A DNA stretch of 30,595 nt from Thermoplasmatota archaeon. GTDB taxonomy: Archaea > Thermoplasmatota > E2 > DHVEG-1. A program made the translations under genes and the position numbers. Of this stretch, positions 1 to 7,763 are shown piece after piece. Every line of letters starts with the position of its first letter. Positions within the stretch are counted from its first letter, which is position 1. The DNA lies in assembly GCA_016930995.1 (NCBI GenBank), contig JAFGFQ010000142.1, positions 1 to 30,595 on the forward strand, in the 5' to 3' direction. The notes beneath the pieces were generated by a model. The model saw only the letters and a list, made by a program, of their open reading frames with translations, did no database searches and was not told the DNA's origin.

Positions 1-1202
1 AATCCTTTATAGTAATACAGATCATTTTGAACACCACCATGTGCGATAAACGGGTAGAAGACATCACCATACACACAATTGGTATACACTACAGGAGATA
101 CGGTTGTATCCTGCCCTGAGAGAACACCATTGAGATAGATGCGAAGGGAGGAGAGTGTTTTTACTCCAACAACATGATACCACACCCCGCTACTAACCGA
201 GGTAGAGGTCTGCGCTTCATCAATAATCGCTCCGTCAATGTTTCCTGTTAACAAACGGAAATGGCTGTCATCTATTAGTCCAAGGTTCCATCCACCATAG
301 AGTGCTGTATTGGAGACACAAAAGATTGGTTTTGTCCCGCAGTTTTTGAAATTCACCCAACAGCTTACAGTAAACTCTTGTAGTTTGAATTCGTCATCTG
401 GTAAATCCACCTTATCGTTTATACCATCGAAATCCAACGCAGAACCTGACAGTCCTGGAACCCATTTCGCACCTTGTACTATTCCATGATGATTATTACC
501 GGAGCTGTCATGAACTGTCGTTCCGCTTCCTTCATTAAACTCCCATACTCCTCCAGATGGAGGAAGAGGAGCCCCTGAGGTAATAGTAATTTCATCAAAA
601 TATGCGGTTTGTGTACTACCGGTGTAGTAGGGATCGCCCATCATCATGTAGATTCCGGTGATGCGCAGCCCCGCAGGTATTGTTCCAAAAGCGGTTTTGT
701 AGTTATCGTAGATGTTTGCGGTATGAGTGTGCCAGGTGTTGCTTGCCTCGTTGCGGTATTGGAGGAGGTAGGTTTGACTGATATTGATGAATGATCCGCT
801 GAAGAGACTGATGTAATATCCGAGTTTCCCGTTGTTGAATTCGAGGTAATAACCGACATAGGATACATCTTTGCTCGGGAAGCGGTAAGCAAATGAAAAT
901 TGGGTACTGGGTAATACAGCAATATTCAGAAGGTGTTGAAAATTACCTGAATAAGCACCGTTTGAATCAATAAACCCTGTCATTTTAAACGCATAACTAT
1001 CTCGATATACTATATTTGTTTGACTTCCATACTCACTCACACTACCATCATAGTGCAACCACCCATCATATCCAGCCTCAAAATTTTCGGAGAAATCAAT
1101 GGTTTCAGCAGATGCCGTTCCATTAAATAATGAAATATTTATACTCATCACAATCGCAAGAAATACTACAAAAAATGTACACCAGATGTTTTTTCCCTTC
1201 AA
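1..1202 (-). CDS. Secreted YDGW-domain plus LamG-like protein (partial, 3' end outside window)
   Basis: This open frame runs off the left edge; about 400 codons are visible. I chose the TTG at 1202-1200 because a G-rich stretch and GAGG lie just upstream, an in-frame stop precedes it, and it begins a signal peptide (KGKNIWC, then a hydrophobic stretch to TASA|E). Residues ~35-210 form the YDGW domain shared with three other genes here (motifs FEAGYDGW, AFKMTG, SYVGY, MMMGDPYY). After a proline linker, residues ~215-400 look like a LamG/concanavalin A-like fold (EFNEGSGT, DSSGNNHHG, LDFDGINDKV, YLNGVLSG). That fold usually binds carbohydrate or protein on cell surfaces. The product is therefore probably an exported binding protein. 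A TATA-like box lies at 1244-1252 and a shared operator module at 1367-1407. The ligand is unknown, and a C-terminal anchor would lie outside the window. Confidence 0.85.
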   Translation of the reverse strand, partial: MKGKNIWCTFFVVFLAIVMSINISLFNGTASAETIDFSENFEAGYDGWLHYDGSVSEYGSQTNIVYRDSYAFKMTGFIDSNGAYSGNFQHLLNIAVLPSTQFSFAYRFPSKDVSYVGYYLEFNNGKLGYYISLFSGSFINISQTYLLQYRNEASNTWHTHTANIYDNYKTAFGTIPAGLRITGIYMMMGDPYYTGSTQTAYFDEITITSGAPLPPSGGVWEFNEGSGTTVHDSSGNNHHGIVQGAKWVPGLSGSALDFDGINDKVDLPDDEFKLQEFTVSCWVNFKNCGTKPIFCVSNTALYGGWNLGLIDDSHFRLLTGNIDGAIIDEAQTSTSVSSGVWYHVVGVKTLSSLRIYLNGVLSGQDTTVSPVVYTNCVYGDVFYPFIAHGGVQNDLYYYKG

Positions 1203-1243
1203 TTCCTCAACCCCCCTATAAATTCTCGCCGTATCTGCACAAC

Positions 1244-1252
1244 GTTTATATC
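1244..1252 (-). promoter_or_regulatory. TATA-like box for the left-edge YDGW/LamG gene
   Basis: On the minus strand this reads GATATAAAC. It lies about 43 bp upstream of the TTG start, which would give a leader of roughly 18 nt containing the G-rich Shine-Dalgarno-like sequence. This is a spacing-based inference. Confidence 0.4.
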
Positions 1253-1366
1253 AAAATCATCTCGTCTTCTGCCTTCAATTTTTTTTCCGATATTCATCAT
1301 ATATTTCATTATTTTAATCACCAAAACTCAAAAACAATTTTTTTTTTATAAGGAGGTTGGAACGAC

Positions 1367-1407
1367 TTTTTGTAACCTATATAAAATTGCTAGTACAACT
1401 TTTTGTA
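1367..1407. promoter_or_regulatory. Operator/TATA module, copy 1
   Basis: Two sites of the form TACAA-N4-TTGTA start 33 bp apart (1361 degenerate on its left half; 1394 perfect). They flank a TATA box, CTATATAAA, at 1377-1385. Read on the plus strand, 33 of 41 positions match the reverse complement of 4754-4794. A 33-bp spacing is about three helical turns, as expected if dimers bind on one face of the DNA around a TATA box. It lies between the left-edge YDGW gene and the YDGW gene pair. Which gene it serves is not resolved. Confidence 0.55.
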
Positions 1408-1515
1408 TACTTTTCTTGATTTCCTTTATTTGATATGGCAGTTTTTTATTCAATGATGAAATGGTATTTCCTATTTTTTTATTAAACTAATCTTATTTTT
1501 TTTTATTTGGATAAC

Positions 1516-1524
1516 ATTTAAATA
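1516..1524 (+). promoter_or_regulatory. TATA box for the YDGW gene pair
   Basis: ATTTAAATA lies 48 bp upstream of the ATG at 1572, and a strong GAGGGAGG Shine-Dalgarno lies at 1562-1568. The spacing fits an archaeal promoter with a leader of about 25 nt. Confidence 0.5.
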
Positions 1525-1571
1525 ATTTTAAAAGATGTTTATTTTACCTTTTTAGCAGAAGAGGGAGGCAT

Positions 1572-2219
1572 ATGAAAAATCTTCGAAGAATATCCTTAGT
1601 CTTTTTATTATTCATCTCATCGAATTTTATTTCCATGGTTTTTTGTTCTGCTCAACAAAATATATTTATTGAAGATTTCGAAACCGGCTACGATGGATGG
1701 GAACGAACAAATGGAAAAATCTTCTTCCCAAGAACCCAGAAATTCATCGCTTATGAAGGAAACTATGCGTTTCGAATGACGGGTAGAGGGAATCAAGGAT
1801 ATTCTGGGCGGTTCGAACACCCATTGGATATACCTCTTTTGCCGAATACCACGTTTGAATTTGCGTATTATTTTTTATGGAAACGTGTGTCGTATATTGG
1901 CTATCAAATTGAATTCAGTGATGGTAAAATAGGAGACTATTTTTCCTTGTTTTATGGGATGTTCGTCAACATCTCTGTTGCATATGTCGTTCAATATAAA
2001 TTAGAGTCGAGCCGTACATGGCATGTCCATCAAGTTAACCTCTATGACGATTATGAGAATGCATTTATAAGTGTCCCTTCAGATTTGCGGATTACCTCAG
2101 TTTCTCTCATCATAGGTGATCCCTATTTTTCAAATAAATTTCAAACCGGTTTTTTTGATTCAATAACGATTTTTCAAGACGATGAAAAAGGAGGAAAATT
2201 TCAGGTAAATCACGTTTAA
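1572..2219 (+). CDS. Secreted stand-alone YDGW-domain protein
   Basis: The 215-residue product has a signal peptide (residues 1-27, ending near FCSA|QQ) and then consists almost wholly of the YDGW domain (31-202). Shared motifs are DFETGYDGW, AFRMTG, SGRFEHP, SYIGYQ, YFSLFYG and IIGDPYFS. The family has no name I recognise; the Gly/Tyr/Phe-rich, beta-predicted pattern suggests a jelly-roll-like fold, which is inference. The protein ends about 12 residues after the domain, in a lysine- and glycine-rich tail with no anchor or PKD unit. The next gene, whose ectodomain is the closest neighbour by eye, starts 13 bp downstream, so the two are probably co-transcribed. The ATG has a strong GAGGGAGG ribosome site. 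It could be a soluble ligand or partner of the membrane regulator downstream. Confidence 0.85.
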   Translation: MKNLRRISLVFLLFISSNFISMVFCSAQQNIFIEDFETGYDGWERTNGKIFFPRTQKFIAYEGNYAFRMTGRGNQGYSGRFEHPLDIPLLPNTTFEFAYYFLWKRVSYIGYQIEFSDGKIGDYFSLFYGMFVNISVAYVVQYKLESSRTWHVHQVNLYDDYENAFISVPSDLRITSVSLIIGDPYFSNKFQTGFFDSITIFQDDEKGGKFQVNHV

Positions 2220-2231
2220 AGGTAGAGGATT

Positions 2232-4730
2232 ATGAAGTATTCAACAGTGATTGCAATAGGGCTTTTTTTCCTGGTATTTCAATCAATTTTTCTTTGTGTG
2301 GTCTGCGCCTCTGAAGGGAAAACGTATTTTTATGAGGATTTTGAGACTAGGTACGATGGATGGAAACGAACCGATGGTATAGTATTATTACGAAGAACTC
2401 AGAGGCTGATTTCTTTTGAAGGTAAATGTGCTTTTAAGATGACCGGTATTGTAAATAATGGTTTTTCCGGTCGATTTGAACACGCGGTAAATATCCCTGT
2501 CATACCCAATATTATCTTTGAGTTCGCGTATTTATTTTATTCAAAACATGTGTCATATATAGGTTACCAGATTAACTTTAGCGATAAAAAACAAGGTAAC
2601 TATTTCTCATTAATTGATGATGATTATTATGTAAATATAACGAATGTTTATGTAGTACAATACAAAAAGGAACCTATTGGATATTGGAATTTTCATCAAG
2701 TCAGATTATATGAGGATTATAAGAGGGCATTTGGTAGTGTGCCTCCAAATTTACGGATTACTTCTGTTTCCATGATTATTGGAGACCCATATTATAAACA
2801 AAGATTTCAGACAGCGTATTTTGATTCAATAAAAATTTATGAAGATATTACAAATTATCCCCCGGATGCTCCTCTCCGTCCATCTGGACCTGAGCGAGGA
2901 AAAATCAATACGCTATATCAATATTCGATTTCTACCACTGATGTGAACAATGATCGGGTACGAATTTATTGTGAATATGAAAATAATACCGGGCTTTGGT
3001 CCGAGTGGGTGGGATCAGGGGATTCAGCGACTTTTGATTTAAAATGGATGTCACCTGGAAATTATAGAGTAAGAGCATATGCACAAGATAATTCTGGTAA
3101 GAATAGCAGTTGGTCTGAACCTCTCACGGTTTATATCTTCAATGATACAAATCCCCTAAGGATTCTGAATCCAAATGGAAATGAGCAATTATATCTTGGC
3201 ATGAATCACACAATTACCTGGTTATCGAATGAATCGATTGGTGATAAGGTAAAAATTGAGTTGTATCAGAATAAGATTCCGACAATCGTGATAGAAGAGA
3301 GCACAGAAAATGATGGGAGATATATTTGGGAAATTCCGCAGAATCTCACACCCGGAACGGATTATAAAATTAAAATTTCAAGTGTCGATCAACCCTCATT
3401 ATTTTTTGATTTCAGCAACTCGTCATTTATACTTAAGAACGTTATAGCTCTTGATGTCTCAATCGATTCTACTGATATTAACTCAATGGACTGGACTCCA
3501 AAGGTAAACGATACGGTTCATCTTATCGCGAAAATCACCTGCAAGGGTACTCAATCATTGAATACTACCATTAATTTTTACATTAAGAATTTAAACCAGT
3601 CCTCCTTTGAAAAAACACTTATCAATACAACGCTACAGCGTCTGGTGCAACCAGAGACAATTTGCCAAATACTTTGGCAGCCTACACAAGTGGGAGACTA
3701 TCAACTTTCTGTCGAGATAATAATTAACAACGAAACAGAAGAGTTATCAACACTAAATAATGTTGCAAATGCTTCAAGAAACCTTTGTGTCGGAGCAACC
3801 GATGATGATCTACTCTTCATTAGTCCAAAAGAGATAAGCCGCATCAGAGATGGACATACCATGCAGATTAATTTAACAGTAATCTGTTATAATCATTATT
3901 TGAATAATGTTAATCTCCGAATACTAGAACCCAATGACTTCAAAGTAACCATCTCCACACCTCCTCAAAATCTCGTACCAAATATCCCACAAGAATATAT
4001 TATTGTTGTGACCCCTCCTGATATCTCCAACAATATTTCTTCTATTCAAAAGGAAATCATGATTGAGGCGGTTGGTTATTTCAGTGATGGTACCGAATGG
4101 ATCAGTAACTATGGGTATGTTGTCATAGAAATCTACAAACCAGAATCCCTTGTGACTGAGGTAGCTGTTCTTACACTTCTTGTTGGAGGATTGATTACAT
4201 TTGTTTCTATGATTGTGGTAGAATCAGGGAAGTACAAGTTGTTTTCGCTGTTTAGTTTTGTGATACCATTGTTTACCCGTATTCGCAGCGAAGAGGTCTT
4301 AGAAAATACTGTCCGTGGGCAAATCTATGGGTATATCAAAACAAATCCTGGTGTCCATTATAATAATATTAAAAAATCCCTTGATGTTGGAAATGGTACC
4401 CTTGCTCATCATCTCAGTATGCTTGAAAAAACAGGATTAATAAAATCAAGGCAGGAGGGGTTACGCTATCGATTGTTCTATCCAATTGAGATGAAGTTCC
4501 CGGAAGTAAGAAAATATATGCTCAGTGAATTCCAAATCATGTTATTAAAAATCATTGAAGAGAAACCAGGAATTACCCAGAAAGAGATTGTGCGTATGCA
4601 AGAAGAATCACAACAGACGGTGAGTTATAATTTGAAAGAATTGGAAAAAGTACGGGAAATCCTTTCTCTAAAAAAGAATGGAAAAAAATTATATTACCTT
4701 GTGCCAAATAAACAAACGAACATTGCGTAG
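2232..4730 (+). CDS. Transmembrane one-component regulator: YDGW ectodomain, Ig-like domains, TM segment, two cytoplasmic winged helices
   Basis: This 832-residue protein has a signal peptide (1-27), a YDGW domain (32-205), a PKD/FnIII-like domain (211-303), an Ig-like domain (307-400), two CARDB-like beta domains (~405-520 and ~523-635), one transmembrane helix (~642-665) and a cytoplasmic tail with two winged helix-turn-helix units (~688-752 and ~764-826). The first wHTH has the ArsR/MarR-like pattern NPGVHYNNI...GTLAHHLSMLEKTG; the second has KPGITQKEI...TVSYNLKELEK. Membrane proteins with C-terminal tandem wHTH domains are common in Thermoplasmatota and methanogens. The inferred role is to sense something outside the cell and act on DNA from the membrane without phosphotransfer. 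It forms a pair with the gene 13 bp upstream, and operator-like modules flank the pair. The ligand, targets and sign of regulation cannot be read from sequence. Confidence 0.85.
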   Translation: MKYSTVIAIGLFFLVFQSIFLCVVCASEGKTYFYEDFETRYDGWKRTDGIVLLRRTQRLISFEGKCAFKMTGIVNNGFSGRFEHAVNIPVIPNIIFEFAYLFYSKHVSYIGYQINFSDKKQGNYFSLIDDDYYVNITNVYVVQYKKEPIGYWNFHQVRLYEDYKRAFGSVPPNLRITSVSMIIGDPYYKQRFQTAYFDSIKIYEDITNYPPDAPLRPSGPERGKINTLYQYSISTTDVNNDRVRIYCEYENNTGLWSEWVGSGDSATFDLKWMSPGNYRVRAYAQDNSGKNSSWSEPLTVYIFNDTNPLRILNPNGNEQLYLGMNHTITWLSNESIGDKVKIELYQNKIPTIVIEESTENDGRYIWEIPQNLTPGTDYKIKISSVDQPSLFFDFSNSSFILKNVIALDVSIDSTDINSMDWTPKVNDTVHLIAKITCKGTQSLNTTINFYIKNLNQSSFEKTLINTTLQRLVQPETICQILWQPTQVGDYQLSVEIIINNETEELSTLNNVANASRNLCVGATDDDLLFISPKEISRIRDGHTMQINLTVICYNHYLNNVNLRILEPNDFKVTISTPPQNLVPNIPQEYIIVVTPPDISNNISSIQKEIMIEAVGYFSDGTEWISNYGYVVIEIYKPESLVTEVAVLTLLVGGLITFVSMIVVESGKYKLFSLFSFVIPLFTRIRSEEVLENTVRGQIYGYIKTNPGVHYNNIKKSLDVGNGTLAHHLSMLEKTGLIKSRQEGLRYRLFYPIEMKFPEVRKYMLSEFQIMLLKIIEEKPGITQKEIVRMQEESQQTVSYNLKELEKVREILSLKKNGKKLYYLVPNKQTNIA

Positions 4731-4753
4731 CTCCGCCTTTTTTCGCTCTATTT

Positions 4754-4794
4754 TACAAAGAATTGTACTATACCCTTTATATAGTTTACAAAAA
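4754..4794. promoter_or_regulatory. Operator/TATA module, copy 2 (inverted relative to copy 1)
   Basis: A perfect TACAA-N4-TTGTA palindrome (4754-4767) and a half site TACAA (4787) again start 33 bp apart and flank TTTATATAG (4776-4784). The reverse complement matches 1367-1407 at 33 of 41 positions. The module sits in the 138-bp gap between the regulator gene and the secreted YDGW-PKD gene at 4869. A start about 25 bp after the TATA box would leave a ~60-nt leader for that gene. Confidence 0.55.
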
Positions 4795-4868
4795 TCTGCT
4801 CCAATCTCCTTTTAATATTTTGTTGAATAGTCATCTATAAAAAAATTATATGGAAAAGGTGGAAAAAT

Positions 4869-5954
4869 ATGTGGAAAACACATGTATTAACACGAAGCCC
4901 GGTTTTGGGCGTCATCGTAATGATGATTGGAGCTGGTATCATCCCTTCAGTCCTAGCGGGAAACACATCTATGGGTTCCGTAAACGGTATTCCGATGTAT
5001 GGAGCGTCGTTGAGTTCCTCGCAATTTTTTAAGGAGGATTTCGAGACTGGCTATGATGGATGGGATCCCGTGGAAGGAGATTTAAGTGAGTACGGGACCC
5101 AATCTTCCTTTGTGTATCAAGGAGATTATTCTTTTAAAATGACGGGTATACGCGTCGGTGAAAGTGGTTTTTCTGGGAGATTAATGTATAATCTCACTCT
5201 CCCGGTGGATCCAGACACTATCTTTAATTTTGCGTATTCTTTTCCCTCAAAAAATGTTTCCTATGTTGGGTACATCTTGATTTTCAACACGGGTAAATGG
5301 GGGTATTATTTCTCCTTATTTTATGGCTGGTTTGTAAATACGTCTGATGTGTATGTAAAACAGTACTGGAATGAATCGAGTGGCCTTTGGCATTCGCATA
5401 CTGAAAACGTATATGATGATTATTCTGCTGCTTTTGGGGAAGTTCCTCGGGATTTATCGATTACTTCGGTCTCCATAATGATGGGTGATCCCTATTTTTC
5501 TGATGAAGAGCAGACCGGTTATTATGATGCGATTCGATTAGGGGGTGTTGATATTGTCCAAAAACCAACAACGCCTGTAGGGCCAACATCGGGGAAAGCC
5601 GGAATAAAATATAATTATACAACAAATACAACCGACCCTTATGGAGATGACGTTTATTATAAATGGGATTGGGGTGATGGTAGTTACAGCGATTGGCTTG
5701 GCCCGTATGCCTCTGGAGCTCAAATAACCACCTCGCATGTATGGGGAAAAGGATCCTATTCTATCAGAGTAAAAGCCATCGATGATCCAAATGGTGATGG
5801 AGAGCTCTCAGATGGCATTGAGAGTCTCTGGTCTGATTCTCTCCCGATTACCATGCCTTTGACAAGCGCGTCTGTCCCGTATCCTTTCTTCCGGTATATA
5901 TTTGAGCGATTCCCACACGCGTTTCCGATGCTACGACAGTTGATGGGATGCTAA
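4869..5954 (+). CDS. Secreted YDGW-domain plus PKD-domain protein
   Basis: The 361-residue product begins with a signal peptide whose core, VLGVIVMMIGAGIIPSVLA, is of a kind also seen in the PQQ protein at 13136-14731. The YDGW domain spans ~53-230 (DFETGYDGW, SFKMTG, SYVGY, YFSLFYGWFVN, MMGDPYFS). A PKD-type domain follows (~234-325; KWDWGDGSYSDWLGPY). The tail, from ~335, ends RFPHAFPMLRQLMGC, an amphipathic stretch with aromatic and basic residues; I suspect a sorting or surface-retention tail but cannot prove it. I chose the ATG at 4869 because GGTGG lies 7 bp upstream and a signal peptide follows; the ATG at 4850 is in another frame. The gene lies just after operator module copy 2, which makes it a candidate target of the upstream membrane regulator. 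Confidence 0.85.
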   Translation: MWKTHVLTRSPVLGVIVMMIGAGIIPSVLAGNTSMGSVNGIPMYGASLSSSQFFKEDFETGYDGWDPVEGDLSEYGTQSSFVYQGDYSFKMTGIRVGESGFSGRLMYNLTLPVDPDTIFNFAYSFPSKNVSYVGYILIFNTGKWGYYFSLFYGWFVNTSDVYVKQYWNESSGLWHSHTENVYDDYSAAFGEVPRDLSITSVSIMMGDPYFSDEEQTGYYDAIRLGGVDIVQKPTTPVGPTSGKAGIKYNYTTNTTDPYGDDVYYKWDWGDGSYSDWLGPYASGAQITTSHVWGKGSYSIRVKAIDDPNGDGELSDGIESLWSDSLPITMPLTSASVPYPFFRYIFERFPHAFPMLRQLMGC

Positions 5955-5962
5955 AAACTCTC

Positions 5963-5978
5963 TTTTTTTCTTTTTATC
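5963..5978 (+). terminator. Oligo-T terminator after the YDGW-PKD gene
   Basis: A T-rich run broken only by single C residues follows the stop codon at once, with no hairpin. This matches archaeal oligo-T termination. The gap to the converging metallopeptidase gene is only about 150 bp. Confidence 0.5.
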
Positions 5979-6103
5979 GCTCCAATTCTTATTTTTATCT
6001 TTTCCAAACCTTTGAATGAATCTCTAGAATAACTACTGTTGCATGATTTTACAGATACCCTGCTTGTGTTGTATCTAGTGAAATATGGTTTCGTTTTGAA
6101 ATT

Positions 6104-7306
6104 CTATAAATAGGAGGCGACTTTCTCTAATCTTCCAACCCTTTTGGGAATTGGAGGATGTGTAGAAAATAATCGATCGATAGATGATTCATTCTTTGGT
6201 GCAATTTGCCATCGTTCTGACCAAGGGAGTGCTGCAATTTGCTCTGCAACTAATTTCTCTCCTAATGCTTCAATCTTATTCAAAGACTGTACCATTAATA
6301 TGGGATCCGTGATCTCTGCCCCGACTCGGTCCGCCTCGAATTCCTGGTTTCGGCTATAGTTGAAAGCAATGATGTCCGCGATTTTTGCAAAAATCCTCAT
6401 AATAAAACCGATAACGAGTAAAATAAAACCAGCAATCATAAAAAAAAGGCCGCTATTATCATCATCATGCGAAACAGTATGTTTAACTCCACCAGCACCT
6501 AGGAAAACACCTCCAATAAAAATCGCATGTGTACCTACTCTTTTGAAGATACTGATCCAGGATCTAACAAATTCCATTTTAAAAACATCCCGATGGACGA
6601 TATGGCCAAACTCATGGCCGAAAATACTTTTTATTTCGTCTAAGGAAATGAGATTATTTCTATAAGCATCCATCAAACCCTTAGTTACACAAATTTTATG
6701 GGAAGAAAATGTTGACCAAGTCATCGCATTGACCTCGGGACTTTCATCAATCATGAGCTCCGTTTTTTTTGTAATACTGAGTTTTTGAGTAATTTCAGAT
6801 ATGATATCTTGCATCTCTTTCGGTGCATCGTGATAAGGTTTGCAGATCTTCCGTAAACTAAGCGGACCGATGATAAATGCCGAAAGAAAAGCAAGAATGA
6901 GCCCAACAACCACGAATAGGGGGATTATAAGGTATGCTTGATTAAAAACGCCAAAGGTATAAAATGGCAATAGGAGTACAATTGTGATTAGAACGAATAA
7001 AAGAATTGTGTAAGACCAGATTGTTATCGTTCTTATTAACTCAATTTTTCCAAATAAAATATTAAAAAATTGATTCCAGTTTAAATCTGTATTCCTCTTC
7101 GCTGAGACTTCTTTTCTGACTTCATCAATGCTCTTGTTTTTTTTATCCAATTTGTAAACAACATTTAAGAAGGCGGGCCACTCAAGTTTTATTTTTTTCT
7201 TCTCAGAATACTCCGCCCTTAATATGTTTAGTCGTCTTAATGTCTCATGATTAACATCGAGTATAATCCCATTTACTTCCAATGTATTTGTCTTATCCTC
7301 CACCAT
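6104..7306 (-). CDS. M48-family (HtpX-like) membrane zinc metallopeptidase
   Basis: The 400-residue product carries HEFGH at 231-235, the zinc-binding HExxH motif, and ExxAD at 322-326 (in SRNQEFEADRVG), which supplies the third zinc ligand. It also has the C-terminal STHPPIPKRVGRL segment typical of the family. Membrane segments are at ~92-115, ~123-148 and ~286-306, with a weaker one at ~262-276, so the active site probably faces the cytoplasm as in HtpX. The N-terminal 90 residues are unusual: two related ~35-residue units (LEWPAFLNVV and LNWNQFFNIL), perhaps a substrate- or partner-binding duplication. Start: ATG with GAGGGAAG upstream. It lies 51 bp after a small zinc-finger gene and is divergent from the candidate RiPP locus. 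HtpX-type proteases usually degrade damaged membrane proteins; a role in peptide maturation is possible but only an inference. Confidence 0.92.
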   Translation of the reverse strand: MVEDKTNTLEVNGIILDVNHETLRRLNILRAEYSEKKKIKLEWPAFLNVVYKLDKKNKSIDEVRKEVSAKRNTDLNWNQFFNILFGKIELIRTITIWSYTILLFVLITIVLLLPFYTFGVFNQAYLIIPLFVVVGLILAFLSAFIIGPLSLRKICKPYHDAPKEMQDIISEITQKLSITKKTELMIDESPEVNAMTWSTFSSHKICVTKGLMDAYRNNLISLDEIKSIFGHEFGHIVHRDVFKMEFVRSWISIFKRVGTHAIFIGGVFLGAGGVKHTVSHDDDNSGLFFMIAGFILLVIGFIMRIFAKIADIIAFNYSRNQEFEADRVGAEITDPILMVQSLNKIEALGEKLVAEQIAALPWSERWQIAPKNESSIDRLFSTHPPIPKRVGRLEKVASYL

Positions 7307-7357
7307 TTTCTTCCCTCGTTCCTTTTTCTGAATATTTACTTTATCTAATTTGTCTGT

Positions 7358-7486
7358 TTACTCAATGATACCTCGCCCGCCACAGTTCGGGCATGGCCCG
7401 TCTTTATAGCCGTGCAGCAAATCACCTTGGCGCGTGATTCCTTTTCCATGACAAGTTGGACATGTTACTGGTTTTCGTTCACCCAT
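7358..7486 (-). CDS. 42-residue DnaJ-type zinc-finger protein
   Basis: The reading frame encodes two CxxCxGxG motifs, CPTCHGKG (residues 9-16) and CPNCGGRG (32-39), separated by about 15 residues. Four cysteines in this arrangement form one zinc site of the kind found in the DnaJ central domain. A good ribosome site, GGAAGG, lies 7 bp before the ATG. The gene is followed after 51 bp by the M48 peptidase on the same strand, so the two are probably one transcript. Minimal DnaJ-type fingers without a J domain are common in archaea and may act as binding or chaperone adaptors; no specific role can be assigned. Confidence 0.75.
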   Translation of the reverse strand: MGERKPVTCPTCHGKGITRQGDLLHGYKDGPCPNCGGRGIIE

Positions 7487-7521
7487 ACAATTACCTTCCT
7501 TTGATACGAGAAAGGATACGA

Positions 7522-7531
7522 ATGTTTAAAT
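7522..7531. promoter_or_regulatory. TATA-like element between divergent operons
   Basis: TTTAAATAG is nearly palindromic. It lies ~42 bp upstream of the zinc-finger/M48 start on the minus strand and ~235 bp upstream of the RiPP precursor on the plus strand. It may serve either side. Confidence 0.4.
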
Positions 7532-7593
7532 AGATTGTTATTGATGATATTTCTAAGATTGGGAGTTTGTTATATGACAAATTTCTATCCAGA

Positions 7594-7725
7594 ATGGCAA
7601 ACATGATGACTGAGCACCTTGAGGAATCATTGGATGACGCAACTGTGAAGACGGTTCTAAAGGAACGATCTGTCGTCGTCAATATGATAAAGTCTAATAT
7701 TCCCGGGGGTTCTCATAAGCCTTAG
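7594..7725 (+). CDS. Possible 43-residue small protein upstream of the RiPP precursor
   Basis: The frame reads MANMMTEHLEESLDD, then a helical stretch, and ends PGGSHKP. The same frame is open upstream back to 7532 and would add an amphipathic stretch (IGSLLYDKFLSR), so the start could be a TTG at 7567 near GGGAG. The ATG at 7594 has no ribosome site. The helical, charged composition looks protein-like and the frame ends 38 bp before the precursor ATG, so it could belong to the same operon. I do not recognise the family, and it may be non-coding leader. Confidence 0.3.
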   Translation: MANMMTEHLEESLDDATVKTVLKERSVVVNMIKSNIPGGSHKP

Positions 7726-7763
7726 GCATGCAGAAAAAAGTCTTAACGGAGGTGAAAGAGAAA

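Larger units (their letters stand above)
1203..1571. other. AT-rich divergent intergenic region
   Basis: This 369-bp gap separates the minus-strand left-edge gene from the plus-strand YDGW pair. It holds a TATA-like box for each side (1244-1252 and 1516-1524) and the palindrome/TATA module at 1367-1407. I see no convincing coding frame in it; the short frame at 1130-1351 has no start context and is Phe/Ile/His-rich. Confidence 0.6.

Noticed and set aside
1167..1179. TACAAAAAATGTA, near match to the operator palindrome
   Set aside because: It is one base short of the TACAA-N4-TTGTA spacing and lies inside the signal-peptide codons of the left-edge gene.
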